Source: Ephydatia muelleri (lineage: Eukaryota; Porifera; Demospongiae; Spongillida; Spongillidae). Taken from it: 64,000 bases of DNA. Below are positions 51,528 through 63,942 of this stretch, in pieces. The notes under the pieces were generated by a model. It had not been told where the DNA came from, made no database searches, and saw only the letters and a list, made by a program, of their open reading frames with translations. The stretch covers positions 1,443,053 to 1,507,052 of the forward strand of contig JABACO010000022.1 in assembly GCA_013339895.1 (NCBI GenBank), in the 5' to 3' direction. The position numbers were made by a program, and so were the translations under genes. The stretch's first letter is position 1. Every line of letters starts with the position of its first letter.

Positions 51528-52028
51528 CGTTCTGTGTTCGTGACAAGCGCTACTTATGTTATAAAATTTCTTGATGCACTCCTAAATTAAATGACCGAAA
51601 TAGAATAGACAAATTAAATTACAAGTGCATGCGCTGCGTAACTTGCCGTTTGGTAAGGATACACAATAAGTTGACGTTAATGGACTCCACCATCACTGTT
51701 TATAGTTCATCATTGGTGAATTCCACTTTTCGTCCAAAGACCTCCACCCGTTTGCCGTAGTGCTAAGTTCTGTTGCACGATTTTTATTTTATACAACAGT
51801 CATGCATGAAGCGTGAGGTGCATGAGTAACTATAGGTTATGTATGCATGGCAACAGGAACCACTACTCACGGCTGCACCCACAGCATCATATATCATCAA
51901 TAAAAACCCAGCCGGCCGGCTGCTAAAATACAAACACATCCCATAAATTACTAATTAGATCACCTCCTTAGAACTACATGTAATTATCAAATTATTGATT
52001 GGCCACCCACGAGGCTCGAGGAGTTAAA
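51528..52028. promoter_or_regulatory. Shared upstream region MAGT1 / SHQ1
   Basis: A 501-bp head-to-head interval. AT-rich with no exon I can support; promoter assignment is inferred from gene orientation. Confidence 0.4.
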
Positions 52029-55000
52029 ATGCTCACTCCTTCGTTCAACGTAGAACAGGACGAGCACTTCGTCATTCTACGTATGCGAGTGCCGTACGCC
52101 AAGGCACGTTGTTGTCTTTTTTTTTTTTGTCACGTGCTTGTAACGTTCCCATGTGCTTTGCGCAACGTGTGCACAATGTAGACATCTGAAGTGGAGTTTG
52201 ACATTGGTGGGAACTGCTTCAAGTTTTACTGCAAGCCATATTTTTTGAGGTGACCAGTTTTGAGGCATTTATATGGCGCATCCATGCGTTGCCTCGCTCC
52301 CCCTCCTTCTGGCAGGCTCACTTTGCCAGGACAGGTTATCGAAGATGGGAGAGAGAAGGCCAGCTATGACTGTGATTCGGGTTTGTGCATGGACTCTGCT
52401 AATTGAAGAGCACTCCATTAGCTCTGTCCTCTACACTTTACCTTTTTGACACACACCAACATGCCATCCCCTCACCTCCCTTTGAACACACACCAACATA
52501 CCATCCCCTCACCTCCCTTTGAACACACACCAACATGCCATCCCCTCACCTCCCTTTGAACACACACCAACATGCCATCCCCTCACCTCCCTTTGAACAC
52601 ACACCAACATGCCATCCCCCCCACACTCTCTTTGAACATTACTTCATGCAGGAACAATGACAGTCCATATTCCCAAACTAAACACTGGAGAGCATTTCAA
52701 AGATCTCCAGATGTTGACCCTGTTACTAGGGAAACGAGGCCGCTCCTCCCACCCCATTCCCAATGCACCACTGATCGAGGTCATCAATGGTGAGTCTCTT
52801 TTGAATGCATCGTGAGAGGGGATATTGATCTCCATTGTAACTATGGTGACAGGAGATGAGTCAGCAGGAGCAGCAGCCTCAGATGAGGATCAGTTTGACT
52901 GGGAGATGGACCAGAAGCTACCAGCTGAAGAGGAAAAGGTATCTATCCATATGTGCACACTCTTGGGGTAGAGACAGGCAAAAAGCTTATGTTTTTATGT
53001 TAGGAGGCCATATTTGGGCAAGATATTAGGTCAGAGATATGAAGTTGTAAAAATTTAAAACTATTTATGATATTGAGGCCCACTGCAGGTATTGGAATAT
53101 CTGTGTGTTTACAACACCCCCACTTTCTCTAATCAATAGCATGCACATAGTCACAAGCATGCATGTGCAGTCCAAGAATTGTCCCAGCTTGTATTGGTGC
53201 GTATGGAAGATAAGTGAAATCCTAACCCAGCCATGATGGTTCAGGGGAGAGTTTGGCCAAGTCAATGGTTTTAAGATGGGGGAGGGATGAGAGGGGGGGA
53301 GTGGGGGGGGCGGGCGCAACAGTGTTAAGAGAGTTAATAACTCGATTGGACTTATGGAACTTCTGTAATTAGCGTGTTGTTGCCACCTGTTCCATGTGGG
53401 AACCATGGTGGGCCTTGGGAGACCTGTAAACAACCCTAATTTGATTGATACTAGGAGGTGTGTTTATTTGTAGCGAACATTCTGATCTACCTCTCTGACC
53501 ATTGAATCAAAACATTTCCCATGTAGACAGCTCAGATGTGGGTGCACCTCTCATGCTTAGGGTTGGGGTCATGGGGTCGTGCTTAGGGTTGGGGTCAGGT
53601 TCCTCTCCTCAGGTGGGACATGGGTCGGCTGGCTTGGCAATCACCAGGCCACAGATATTGCAGCTGATGTTTCCAAGTTCAGCTGTGTTATTGGGTAGTA
53701 GAAAAGTTCAAAATGATTGTGTAACCAGTGTACTGGTCGCCTATTGATTAGTCCAAATTATGGAGGTTTATTTATAGGGGAGTTGGTTTTTTTTATTTAT
53801 TTTATTATTTTATTATTTTATTATTTTATTATTATTATTTTTTTCATATGTGGAGGTGTATGGAGAGGTGCATCTAAAACGGGTTATTACCTGATAGGAC
53901 CTTCCCATCCTTTCTGGGCCGGTTTATGGCTTTGCAAATCGACACAGAGGTGTGTTTTCTAAGCTTCAGGTGAGATGTGTGTGCCTTTGTCCAACAGTGA
54001 GGTGAGGAGGAGGTGGGGGAGGGTGAGTATCATGACCCACCTCTCTGATATCACAGGAGGAGGTACCAAGCATCGTGGACTGCAGCGATCCAGACCACAT
54101 GACTGGTCACGAAAGGAGAACAGCCAGAGTTGCACATGAGGAAGCAAGCTTCGATCCAGATCATTACCTGTAAGGTCTGGGGGTGAGGGCTCACAGGTTC
54201 TTGTCTTCTGTACAGGGAGGGGTCCCTGGTCATGATTTACAGAACTGTTCATTCTGGAGAGAGAGGAAGAAGTGAAGACCAGTCAAACATGTCTCCTTTC
54301 TATACAGTGCGGATCTCATGGACAATGACTACATCAAAACACTTCTGGAGTTTGCGCCACCTTGGCAGGCTGAGGTAGCCAGGTGGAATACCCTTTGCAA
54401 AAATGGTCCATCAAGGTACTAGCTATTGTCCTTCAGTCATCTTAAGATTGTCCCTGATTTGTATAGAGATGTGGAACCAGACCAGGTCATTGGTGAGCGC
54501 TCTGGAATATTGTCCATGTGACATCATGTGATCTTTATTCAGTGCCTTTCTGTGATGGTGAAAGAGACCAAATGAAGGATCTTCCCAACAAAGAATATAT
54601 CCTTCAAACACATTGCATGGCTGCCTGGACAAGATCACCAGAATGATTACAATAAGTTACCTCATGATTGCTTGTTTTTAGATTGGTGCACTTTGTGTAT
54701 TACCACTCTCCAACTGCCCCTCCCTCTCCAACTAACCACCTTAACTAAATTACACACCTGCTTGACAAAGCCACTCGATACTCGCTGTACCTGGGTCTAG
54801 TGGACATCATGTTTGCCTTTGCGTATGACTATCGCACCACAGAGGGGGAGCCAAATGTGAGTCCCCTGGTGTGTCCTCCATGCCCCTCCCCTGCCTCCAT
54901 GCCCCTCCCCTGCCACCATGCTGGTGTGTCCCTTCCCCTGCCACCATGCTGGTGTGTCCCTTCCCCTGCCACCGTGCTGGTGTGTCCCTTCCCCTGCCAC

Positions 55001-56411
55001 CATGCTGGTGTGTCCCCTCCCCTGCCACCATGCCCCTCCCCTGCCACCATGCTGGTGTGTCCCCTCCCCTGCCACCATGCTGGTGTGTCCCCTCCCCTGC
55101 CTCCATGCCCCTCTCCTGCCACCATGCTGGTGTGTCCCTTTCATCCTACTCCTTCAATCTACCATCTTCTACAGGTTGAATCTGCCTGGACTATTTGCAA
55201 GATTAGCTCAACCTTGTCCTGGCTAGAGGTTGGTTGATCATCTGCCCTCTTTCCCCCCCCTCCCCAATAAGCATGTCTGCATGACCACACCCACAGGTGT
55301 TCAGGGGCTCAGTTCATGAGGTGGTATATGGCAACCTCAGGCGATCTCTGTGCTACCCTCTCTACCGACACTGGCGGCTGTCCTTGGCAGTGCTACAGGA
55401 TGTCAGAGATATATTTCACCTAGGTAATGGCCATAGTGGGGTCTGTCCCTTATTTGATAGCCATTTATGTCATAGGTGTGGTGGACATTTTCCTAATTCA
55501 ATTTTTTTCCCTGTCATTGGACTACTGATGTGGCTAAACTGATGTACCTTCTGTCTAGGCCGCAGGAAGCTGCTCCAGTGTCTGCTGTCTGTACGACGGA
55601 CTCTCAATCAGACAGAGCCGTTCTATGTAATGAATGACCTGTACATCACAGACTATTGTGTCTGGATTCAGAAGGCGAGCACCAAGCAAATCCAGAAGGT
55701 TGCATCAGAGCTGCACGAGGTAACGATACCAATGATCTTAAGAGTTCTTGGGATAATTGGTTTGAATTACAAGTCGTAATTATTAGCCATCATTAAAGGA
55801 ATTATCAGTGACAGGAGGTGATTATTTATAAGCACTATGATTATTCCTGATTAATTGTACATTGCAGGTAGTGGTGGACATTTCAGTCGCTCGGCTGGGA
55901 CTTAGCTGAGTTGGAGACAGCAGCGCAGCTTGTGGTGGAGGAGGAACGTCCATGCACATCAGAAGAACGTCAGAACACTTCAGTTAACCCTCTCCGAGCT
56001 GGTGACAACCACACACCTCCCACAGGAGACACAACTCCTTTCAGTGGGTCAATAAGCCACGATTCAGAAGAAGGTCTGGATGAGGATTTGGCAAGAAGGA
56101 TGACCCTAAAGTCCCCTCAGGAGGCATGCTGCCTGATTGAAGAGATCTCATCCTCACAAACAGAGGGATCATCTGAGGACTCTTCAGAGTCTGAAGATTT
56201 CAAGTCTGAAACATCCTCAGAATCTGAGGAGGAGTCATTGGAATCAGAAGATCCCTCGGAAGAGAATTCCTTTGATAGTTCTAATCAGAGCCCACCGTTG
56301 CAGCCTACTGCTGCTACCAATCAGGAGTGTGTTGAATCAGGAAAGGGGATCATCCAGACAGTACCACATCCCTCAGTGTTGCCTTCTGAACAATATTCAA
56401 TAACTAACTGA
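52029..56411 (+). CDS. SHQ1: SHQ1, H/ACA snoRNP assembly chaperone
   Basis: Chaperone that holds dyskerin/NAP57 before H/ACA RNP assembly. Fifteen exons: 52029-52103, 52182-52249, 52316-52380, 52652-52789, 52853-52938, 53898-53969, 54057-54169, 54308-54415, 54467-54492, 54543-54596, 54756-54856, 55175-55228, 55297-55423, 55559-55719, 55887-56411; 590 aa (human 577). An N-terminal CS domain (MLTPSFNVEQDEHF, CFKFYCKPYFLRLTLPG) is followed by the acidic linker EDQFDWEM, the SHQ1-specific domain (YGFANRHRGVFSKLQ, FDPDHYLADL, NKEYLLDKATRYSLYLGLVD, CYPLYRHWRL, LYITDYCVWIQKAS) and a Ser/Glu-rich tail. Two unusual introns: intron 1 starts GC (AAG|GCACGT), and intron 10 (54597-54755) is U12-type AT-AC. 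Confidence 0.95.
52450..52640 (+). repeat. 37-nt minisatellite, SHQ1 intron 3
   Basis: Unit ACACACACCAACATGCCATC plus CCCTCACCTCCCTTTGA, about five copies, ending close to the exon starting at 52652. Confidence 0.93.
54857..55140 (+). repeat. C-rich minisatellite, SHQ1 intron 11
   Basis: Unit CCCTGCCACCATGCTGGTGT plus GTCCCTTC with internal shorter CCATGCCCCTC variants. It starts at the donor GTGAGTCCCC. Confidence 0.93.
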
Positions 56412-56464
56412 ATAACACAACCAACAAAGAACACCAATGTCTTGTCTAGTTTTTGCCAATAGCA

Positions 56465-57057
56465 TCACTTTTTCTTCTTGTCAGTAAAGAACTAGTTAGG
56501 CAAAGAATCATTGCTGAAGTGTGTGTGTGTGTGTGTGTGTAGTGTCCTTCTTATTCACACCCAACACGTACCTTCCTTACACCTGCAAAGGCGGGTCCAA
56601 AATTTGGGTGTATCACCAAGCTACTGCCTATCCAAGTAGGTAGCTTCTTGTGAATACTGGGTTTGCTGTATCGTGCATCGAGCAGTATGATGGTGGCATA
56701 GTCTTTGGAGTGTCTGATGGATCTCCCAATGGATTGGTTCACTGCTTTCATGCACTGGTTGTCACAGTACACTTGGCCTGCTGTGCGACCGTCAGAGCAT
56801 TTAGACTGCATGTGTGCATGTGTGTGTGTGTGCATGTGTGTGTGTGTGCATGTGTGTGCATGTGTGTGCATGTGTGTGTGCGCATGTGTGTATGTGTGTG
56901 TGTGTGTGTGTGTGTACGTGCATGCAGTGTCAGTTGCATACCCTGCTGCATTGTGGTGCATACATACCATAGTGGAGCTGAGGTAGTCCATCTTTTCTTT
57001 GAGCTCAGGAGACGTTATGTTGGGGTAGGGGAGCCCAACCATAATGATGCACCTTGT

Positions 57058-57094
<37 letters not shown>

Positions 57095-59159
57095 AGGACG
57101 AGTGTTAGGTGCACACATGAATATTCCACACCTATGTGCTCAGCGACACACACACAATACTTGTGTGGCATACACACATATGTTCTTGCACTCACACAAC
57201 ACATCCGCTCACCTTCCTAGCTCATCAGAGAAGTTGATTCCTTCGCTTAGCTTGCCTCCCACCACAGACAACAGTAGGGCACCATTCAGCCCCTGGTCAC
57301 TATCACCTGCATTAAACTGGCACACACACCACCCACACACATGTAGGTCGGGGCCCCCAATTTAGCTCCCCCATCTTCTTGGGACCACAGCCAGTCCCTC
57401 CCCTCCAATCTCCACAGATCCAGCTCCACCCCCTCCTTACTTGTATGCATTTGGCAAAGCTGGAGAGCACCTGATCCACCTGAGAGGCAGCTGACGGCTC
57501 TCTGAACACCTAGCATGGCCATCTTATGAGTACACACACCTCTGTCACACAGTCCTCCTTACCTGCTTCTTCTTCCCAATCTTCTCCAGGGTACCTGTGG
57601 TGCTCCAGTGGGCGTGTACCTTTTTCTCGTACTCGTAAGAGGGGAAGAAACACACCACGCCCCCAGGAACTACCATGCAAAGGTTTGCAATGGTCCTGCC
57701 TAGTTCATCAATCTAATCATATATGCATGTGTGTGTGCATGTAGTGTGTGTGCATGTGTGTGCATCATATATGCGTGTGTGTGCGTGTGTGTGCATGCGT
57801 GCATGTATGTGTGTGTGTGCATGTATGTGTGTGTGCATGTATGTGTGTGCACGTATGTGTGTGTGTGCGTGCATGTATGTGTGTGTGTGTGTGTGTGCAT
57901 GTATGTGTGTGTGTGCATGTATGTGTGTGTGCATGTATTGTGTGTGCGTGCATGTATGTGTGTGTGTGTGCGTGCATGTATGTGTGTGTGTGTGCATGTA
58001 TGTGTGTGTGCATGTATGTGTGTGTGCGTGCATGTATGTGTGTGTGTGCATGTATGTGTGTATGCATGATATGTGTGTGTGCATGTTAATGTTGTGTGCA
58101 TGTATGTAAGTGTGTGCAATGTATGTGGTGTGTGCGCATGTATGTGGTGTGTGCATGTTATGTGTGTGTGTGGGCAGTTGGTGTGATGTGGCGTGCATGT
58201 ATGTGTGTGTGTGGCAGTGTATGTATGTGTGGTGTGTATGTATGTAGGTGTGCTGTGGCATGTATGTGTGGTGTGCATGTATGTATGTGTGTGTGCATGT
58301 ATGGTGGGTGGCATGTATGTATTGTGTGGTGTGTTGCATGTTATTGTATGTGTGGGTGCATGTATGTATGTGTGTGTGCATGTAATGTATGTGTGTGCAT
58401 GTATGTATGGGTGTGCATGTATGTGGTGTGTGCGCATGTATGTGTGTGTGCATGGTATGTGTGTGTGTGGTGCATGTTGTGTGTGTGCGTGCATGTATGT
58501 GTGTGTGTGCATGTAGTGTGTGTGTGCAGGCTAATGTGTTGTGTGTGCATGTTATGGGTATGTGTTGTGTGCATGTATGTGGTGTGTGCGTGGCATGTAA
58601 TGTGTGGTGTGTGTGCATGTATGTATGTGTGTGTGCATGTATGTATGTGTGTGTGCATGTATGTATGTGTGTGTGCATGTATGTGTGTGTGTGCATGTAT
58701 GTATGTGTGTGTGCATGTATGTGTGTGTGCATGTATGTATGTGTGTGTGTGTGCATGTATGTATGTGTGTGTGTATGTGTGTGTGTGCATGTGTGTATGT
58801 GTGTATGTGTGTGTGTGTGCATGTGTGTATGTGTGTGTGTGTGTGTGTGCATGTATGTGTGTGTGTGTGTGTGTGTCCATGCAGCCGGCATTTTTTGTGT
58901 ACATATGTGTTCTGAACATCAATACAAATTTGCTCACCAAATGAGTGCTGTCTCTGTTCTGGTAAGTAAAATCAAACTCTACTCCCGAAGGTCCCTTGCA
59001 TAGACACAGGGGGAGCAGGTGGTCAGGTGGGATCACATGACCTGGGGGAGTGGCAGGATAACCATCGCCTAGATCTGTATGCTAACATACCACAAGAGAA
59101 CTCCACTATCCTCTCTGGACTAACACCAGCTGACTGAAACAACTGGTGGAATTCTGACA

Positions 59160-59229
<70 letters not shown>

Positions 59230-62200
59230 CACACACACACACACACACAATACACACACACCACACAACACCACACACACATACCACACACACACCACAC
59301 ATCACACACCACACAGACAAAATATCACGTCAACCCTAGCCACTGGGGGGGGGGGGGGTGTACATACTGGTTGCATTGTTCCACCAGCTACCACCACTGC
59401 TCTGGCTTCTTGGACAATACTTGCAAAATGGACAGCCGGGTTGAGGAGAAGAAACTTGAGACTGGCAGCCTGTGCATTGTGTGCTACTTGCAAGTGCAAG
59501 CATGGTGGAGGTGAGGTAAGTGATGGATAGTGGTGAGGTATGGTGGAGGGTGTGATGGTGGAAGGTGTGATGGTGGAGGGTGTGATGGTGGAGGGTGTGA
59601 TGGTGGAAGGTGTGATGTGGAGGGTGTGATGGTGGAGGGTGTGACGGTGGAGGGTGTGATGGTGGAGGGTGTGATGGTGATGAGGGTGTGATGGTGATGA
59701 GGTATGGTGGTCTGAAATGCTAACATTTTTGAGACACTACAATACGTCCATCTTTGTCAGCACTTGTGAGAGCTCCAAGGAATGCCTCGACCAACACAAG
59801 AGGTGAACCAGGCTGTTGGGTGGAACCAGGCTGCTGGATGGAGCCAGGCTGCTGGATGGAGCCAGGCTGCTGGGTGGAGCCAGGCTGCTGGGTGGAGCCA
59901 GGCTGCTGGGTGGAGCCAGACTGCTGGGTGGAGCCAGGCTGCTGGGTGAAGCCAGGCTGCTGGGTGGAGCAAGAGAGACTGGGATTGGCTTGAAGAGGAG
60001 ACTGCAATGGAGTTGAGACTGAGAAAGATTGTTCAGCTGAGTCTATATCACTTAACCTCTTCATACAGAATATGACTCAGAACACACAGTCTGGGCCATC
60101 ACATAACTAACCACTCCTGAATCAATCTCCACATCCCACACCCACACTGTCCATCACACCCCCCCTCTTCCCCTCTGTCCAACCCACACCCCTCTGTCCA
60201 TCTCACACCCCTCTGCCCCTCTGTCCACCCCACACCCCTCTGTCCATCTGTCCATCCCACACCCCCTCTGCTCCTCTGTCCATCTCACACCCTCTGTCTT
60301 TCCCACACACCCTCTGTCCATCCCACACCCCCTCTGCCCCTCTGTCTATCTCACACCCCTCTGCCCCTCTGTCCATCCCACACCCTCTGTCCATCCCACA
60401 CCCCCTCTGCCCCTCTGTCTATCTCACACCCCTCTGCCCCTCTGTCCATCCCACACACCCTCTGCCCCTCTCCCTATCTCACACACACTCTACCTGGTAC
60501 AGTGCCCTGAGCTTGCATCTTCCCAAACCCATGCAGCTGCAAGGAGGCCATGGCTGAGGGGATATGCATGAACACCAGAGACCAGCTGACCTTCCGAGAG
60601 ATCTGGCTACGCTGACAGTACTTCAGAATCTATCAGAGTTGGGAGCAAATCACTCATACACTCCCTAGGCAAACACAAGTGGTTACCTTAAAGAGATTGA
60701 CATGGTCCAATGCAGCAGAGAACAGAAAATCATTCAACCTCAGAAGCTTGACATCATCTTCCAGAATGGAAAAGAAGTATCATTAACTTTTTCACGGGCA
60801 ACAGAGCAATATTGCGCCGCTGGTGCTATACTAAAGCCAATCTGTTTATCTGAACAGTTAACACTTTGCAGTCAACAACATATTGATCAGTTGTTTCTTG
60901 GTCATATAGTGTAAGGTGTTTGCTAACTACATTTTCCTGCAACACGCAACACTTTTTTTTCTTGCACAACATGTGTACCGTAATAATTGGCTCTGCCCGC
61001 GAAAGATTTAAATTATGCTATACACCCCGCCCCCCTCCTCGAATACCTCCCACACACAACATATACCTCCACACCTGCACCACACACACACCTTCATGTT
61101 GTGCTCCCTTGTGTCTTGATGCGGACGATTCTTTCTCTACTAAACATAAATAAGTCCTGTCTCTCACAGGTTTCACTCAAGGGCGACACAGACACACCTC
61201 CAAGGACCTTTGTCAGGCAGGTGAGGACGTGCAGCAGTTGGTTGATGTAGAGAAGATTCTTGGCCTTCAGTCTTGTCCTGGGGGTGTGGGTAACAAATAA
61301 AGGGGTACTCCTCCCACCCTCCCTAAATAATGACCCTATCCACAAACCTGTATCTCTCCAAATACTGGGACAGCTGAGAGTAGGTTTTTGTTACCTAAGA
61401 CAGGTTGGGGTCAAAATGGTGTGTTTGTAACATAGGTCATCCAGCAGGTGACAAACTGTTGCTACTCAGCACTACATGTAAATAAACTAGACCCACCTTT
61501 CTCCTCCTCCTCCCCCTCAAATGATGGTTGAGGCCTTTGTTATGAAGGGCCTGTTTTAATCATCTATCAGCATACAAATTAAAGTTTTGGATTCCATATT
61601 ATACAAGTCCACTATGGATCAGTTCATGATTACATTTATAAGTAGTTTAATTTCAGTAATGCTATTATTAATAACAACCTTATAGTTTAATTTTAATTTT
61701 GCTGTCACAAAATGATGTCACTAAATGAAAGGGGTGTGACCACATGTGGCTCACATGGGCTCCGGTGATTTCAACGGAGTAGGCAGCACTGATGCTGTCC
61801 ACAAGGTTGTGTGCCTCATCGATGACCACAATGTTGCCTTTCAGCTTCAAACCGACTGAGCGACGAGTTGGCTCATGGAGCAGCGTTGAGTAAGGGACGA
61901 CCACCAGCTGATTGGGCATAAATTGGAGTAATTAGCTAGGCTAGTTAAACCCCACAAACCAGCCACACCATTTGGTTAAGTTACAGTGAACCCACCTGTG
62001 CCAATGGGACTGTATGTCTTGTTCCATAGTAAGGACACGCCTTGAGGTGTCTCCCCAGGGTCACCAGTTCTTCAATGTCCTGCACCTCAGCCTGATGTAG
62101 GGCAGAGGTGCATATGAGATAGTGAAGAGGGAGGGCGGGTGTGTGGTGCTAGGGAGGAGGCAGAATATAAGGACACACGCCTCTCACCAGCGCAAATGCA

Positions 62201-63056
62201 GAGAAGTTCTCAAGAGGTCCGGGCTTATAAAATGGACATTTTCCGTCTTTCTTGGACGATCTCTTCTTCACAACAGAGCCTTCATCTTTGTCAAGACTAG
62301 AGACTAGGTGAGGGAGGGGTGATTAGGGGTGTGTGGTGAGGGAGGGTGTGGTGATGGAGGGGTGATTAGGGATGTGTGGTGAGGGAGGGTATGGTGATGA
62401 AGGAGGGGTGATTAGGGGATGTGTGGTGAGGGAGGGTATGGTGATGAAGGAGGGGTGATTAGGGGTGTGTGGTGAGGGAGGGTATGGTGACACAAGAGGG
62501 GTGTGGTGATGAAGGAGGGGTGATTAGGGGTGTGTGGTAAGGCACTAGGATGGCAATGATGACGGCACAGCTGACAACCTTTCTTCTTGTCCTTCTGAAG
62601 TTCAAGACAACGCTCGTTGATTAGAGATTGGGACTTGAGCTGTGTGACCTGGTCATTGATGCAAAGGTTCTGGCAAGCATGGCGCATGGGTGAGTGTTTG
62701 AGGTGACTGGCAGCACGCGAGCCTACTTGTCGTGAGCCTAGTGTGATGACACTGGTGTCGTCCCCGAATGGACTCTTCTTCACCTCTCTGACAAACTGGG
62801 TAAGCTGTGAATGAGTGCGGCTGCAGAAGTAGATCTGACATGTGTGTGAGTGAGGTGGTGATAGTGTGTGAGTGTGAGTGAGGTGGTGATAGTGTATGAG
62901 CGTGAGTGGGGTGGTGATAGTGTGTGTGTGTGAGGTGGTGATAGTGTGTGTGAATGGGATAGTGATAGAGTATGCATAATGGATGCATCATGATACAACT
63001 TTTGTAACATTTTCCTCCTCAGCCTCTTCCTCCTCTGTGTCGGGACTAATGGGCAG

Positions 63057-63105
<49 letters not shown>

Positions 63106-63942
63106 TGTGTGCATAGTGACCAAATATCAAGCAATGTGCTCAGTAGCCTAACTCTTCAGCTTTCTCGTCTTCACTGACATAGTCTGCCACTATAACATCA
63201 TCGTCCCCATCCATTTCAACAGGCCCCACTGGTTGGGGAGAACTGTCTTTCTGTAGAGCCACAGCTTGCACATTCAATCATACACCCTTAAAGTCTCACT
63301 CGTTTCTTTGCTCTCCAACCATTGGACCCCAAACGTTCTTTCAACTGCTTCAGCCGCTCCTGCCTCTTTAGCTTTGCCTCCGCCTCTTGCTGGGGGTATG
63401 TTAGCACGACCTTATCTCGTGCGTACTGCCCCGTATAAGGTGTGCTCACTTTCAATCTATAGGCTGCTTCCTTCTGGGCTTTCTGTTCGTCGAAAGCTGT
63501 AAACCAGTCTGGCTCTATGGGAAGCAATTAAAACCCGCTGCAACGCAAAGCAGTCGAATTAATGGCTCGTACCAGATGCTATGCTCTTATTGGCATTCCC
63601 GCTGGATTCAGGGACCTGTGTGGACGTCACTACCGGCAAGGTCCCCGACAAAATCTTCTCCACCCTTTCCTTTTCGCGCTGTTCGTTGTCGCACAGCCAC
63701 TTTAACGCCCCGCATATCATACTCATGGTTTTACCCTACAAAGGTGTGCAGGCATACAATAACCATAAAGAAAGGCTATGTCTCGATAGAACCCAGACCG
63801 TTCCTGTGGGACTCTCGAAAATTCCTACTTTGCCACGCTCTAGTGCCATATACAAGTTGCACATAAAAGCCTTTTGTATATCATATGGTTGAAAAGCAAA
63901 GGGAAACTGGTCAGGTGGTTCCAGTTGCTCTGGCTGTTCCAT
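56465..63942 (-). CDS. DDX11: DDX11/CHL1, Fe-S DNA helicase
   Basis: XPD-family superfamily 2 Fe-S helicase for sister-chromatid cohesion and replication-fork repair. Exons: 63942-63799, 63735-63573, 63514-63300, 63250 to about 63200, about 63020-63000, 62834-62727, 62669-62579, 62303-62188, 62091-61996, 61907-61755, 61394-61348, 61277-61168, 60757-60687, 60629-60494, 60075-59725, 59483-59368, 59160-59091, 59041-58938, 57712-57563, 57509-57441, 57292-57213, 57052-56968, 56805-56572, and a tentative 12-nt last exon 56476-56465. The Q-like [13 protein letters not shown] precedes motif I SPTGTGKT, split by intron 1. Then come motif Ia [11 protein letters not shown], four Fe-S cysteines (NLCIND, ERCLEL, KCPFYK, ACPYYG), DEAH box [42 protein letters not shown] and motif [16 protein letters not shown]. 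Borders of exons 4-5 are unclear. Exon 60075-59725 contains a PGSTQQ repeat. Confidence 0.95.
57720..58885. repeat. 1.17-kb TG/GCATGTATG compound tract, DDX11 intron
   Basis: GTGTGTGCATGTATG units with drift across the whole intron between the exons at 58938 and 57712. Long Cys/Val or His/Thr open frames over it are artefacts. Confidence 0.95.
59163..59320. repeat. (CA)n with ACCACA variants
   Basis: CA run in a DDX11 intron next to the exon starting at 59160. Confidence 0.95.
59515..59712. repeat. 15-nt minisatellite GTGATGGTGGAGGGT
   Basis: About ten copies in the DDX11 intron between exons 60075-59725 and 59483-59368. Confidence 0.9.
59810..59965 (-). repeat. Coding 18-nt minisatellite in DDX11
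   Basis: About nine units of CCTGGCTCCACCCAGCAG (plus strand CTGCTGGGTGGAGCCAGG), read as PGSTQQ with S/I/F variation. In frame and inside an exon. Confidence 0.93.
60145..60480. repeat. C/T-rich minisatellite, DDX11 intron 14
   Basis: CCCCTCTGTCCATCTCACAC-type units in the intron between the exons at 60494 and 60075. Confidence 0.9.
62304..62545. repeat. G-rich minisatellite, DDX11 intron 7
   Basis: Units of about 44 nt built from GAGGGAGGGTATGGTGATGA and GGGGTGATTAGGGGTGTGTG, about five copies. Confidence 0.92.
63058..63115. repeat. (TG)n tract
   Basis: TG run in the DDX11 intron before the short Glu-rich exon near 63020-63000. Confidence 0.95.

Noticed and set aside
55870-55920. Apparent one-base frameshift in the last SHQ1 exon
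   Set aside because: It disappears if the acceptor at 55886 (ATTTCAG|TCG) is used in place of the one at 55866; the frame then continues to the natural stop.
57700-58944. Very long His/Thr or Cys/Val frames, up to about 390 codons
   Set aside because: TG/GCATG microsatellite in a DDX11 intron; the flanking exons join cleanly across it.
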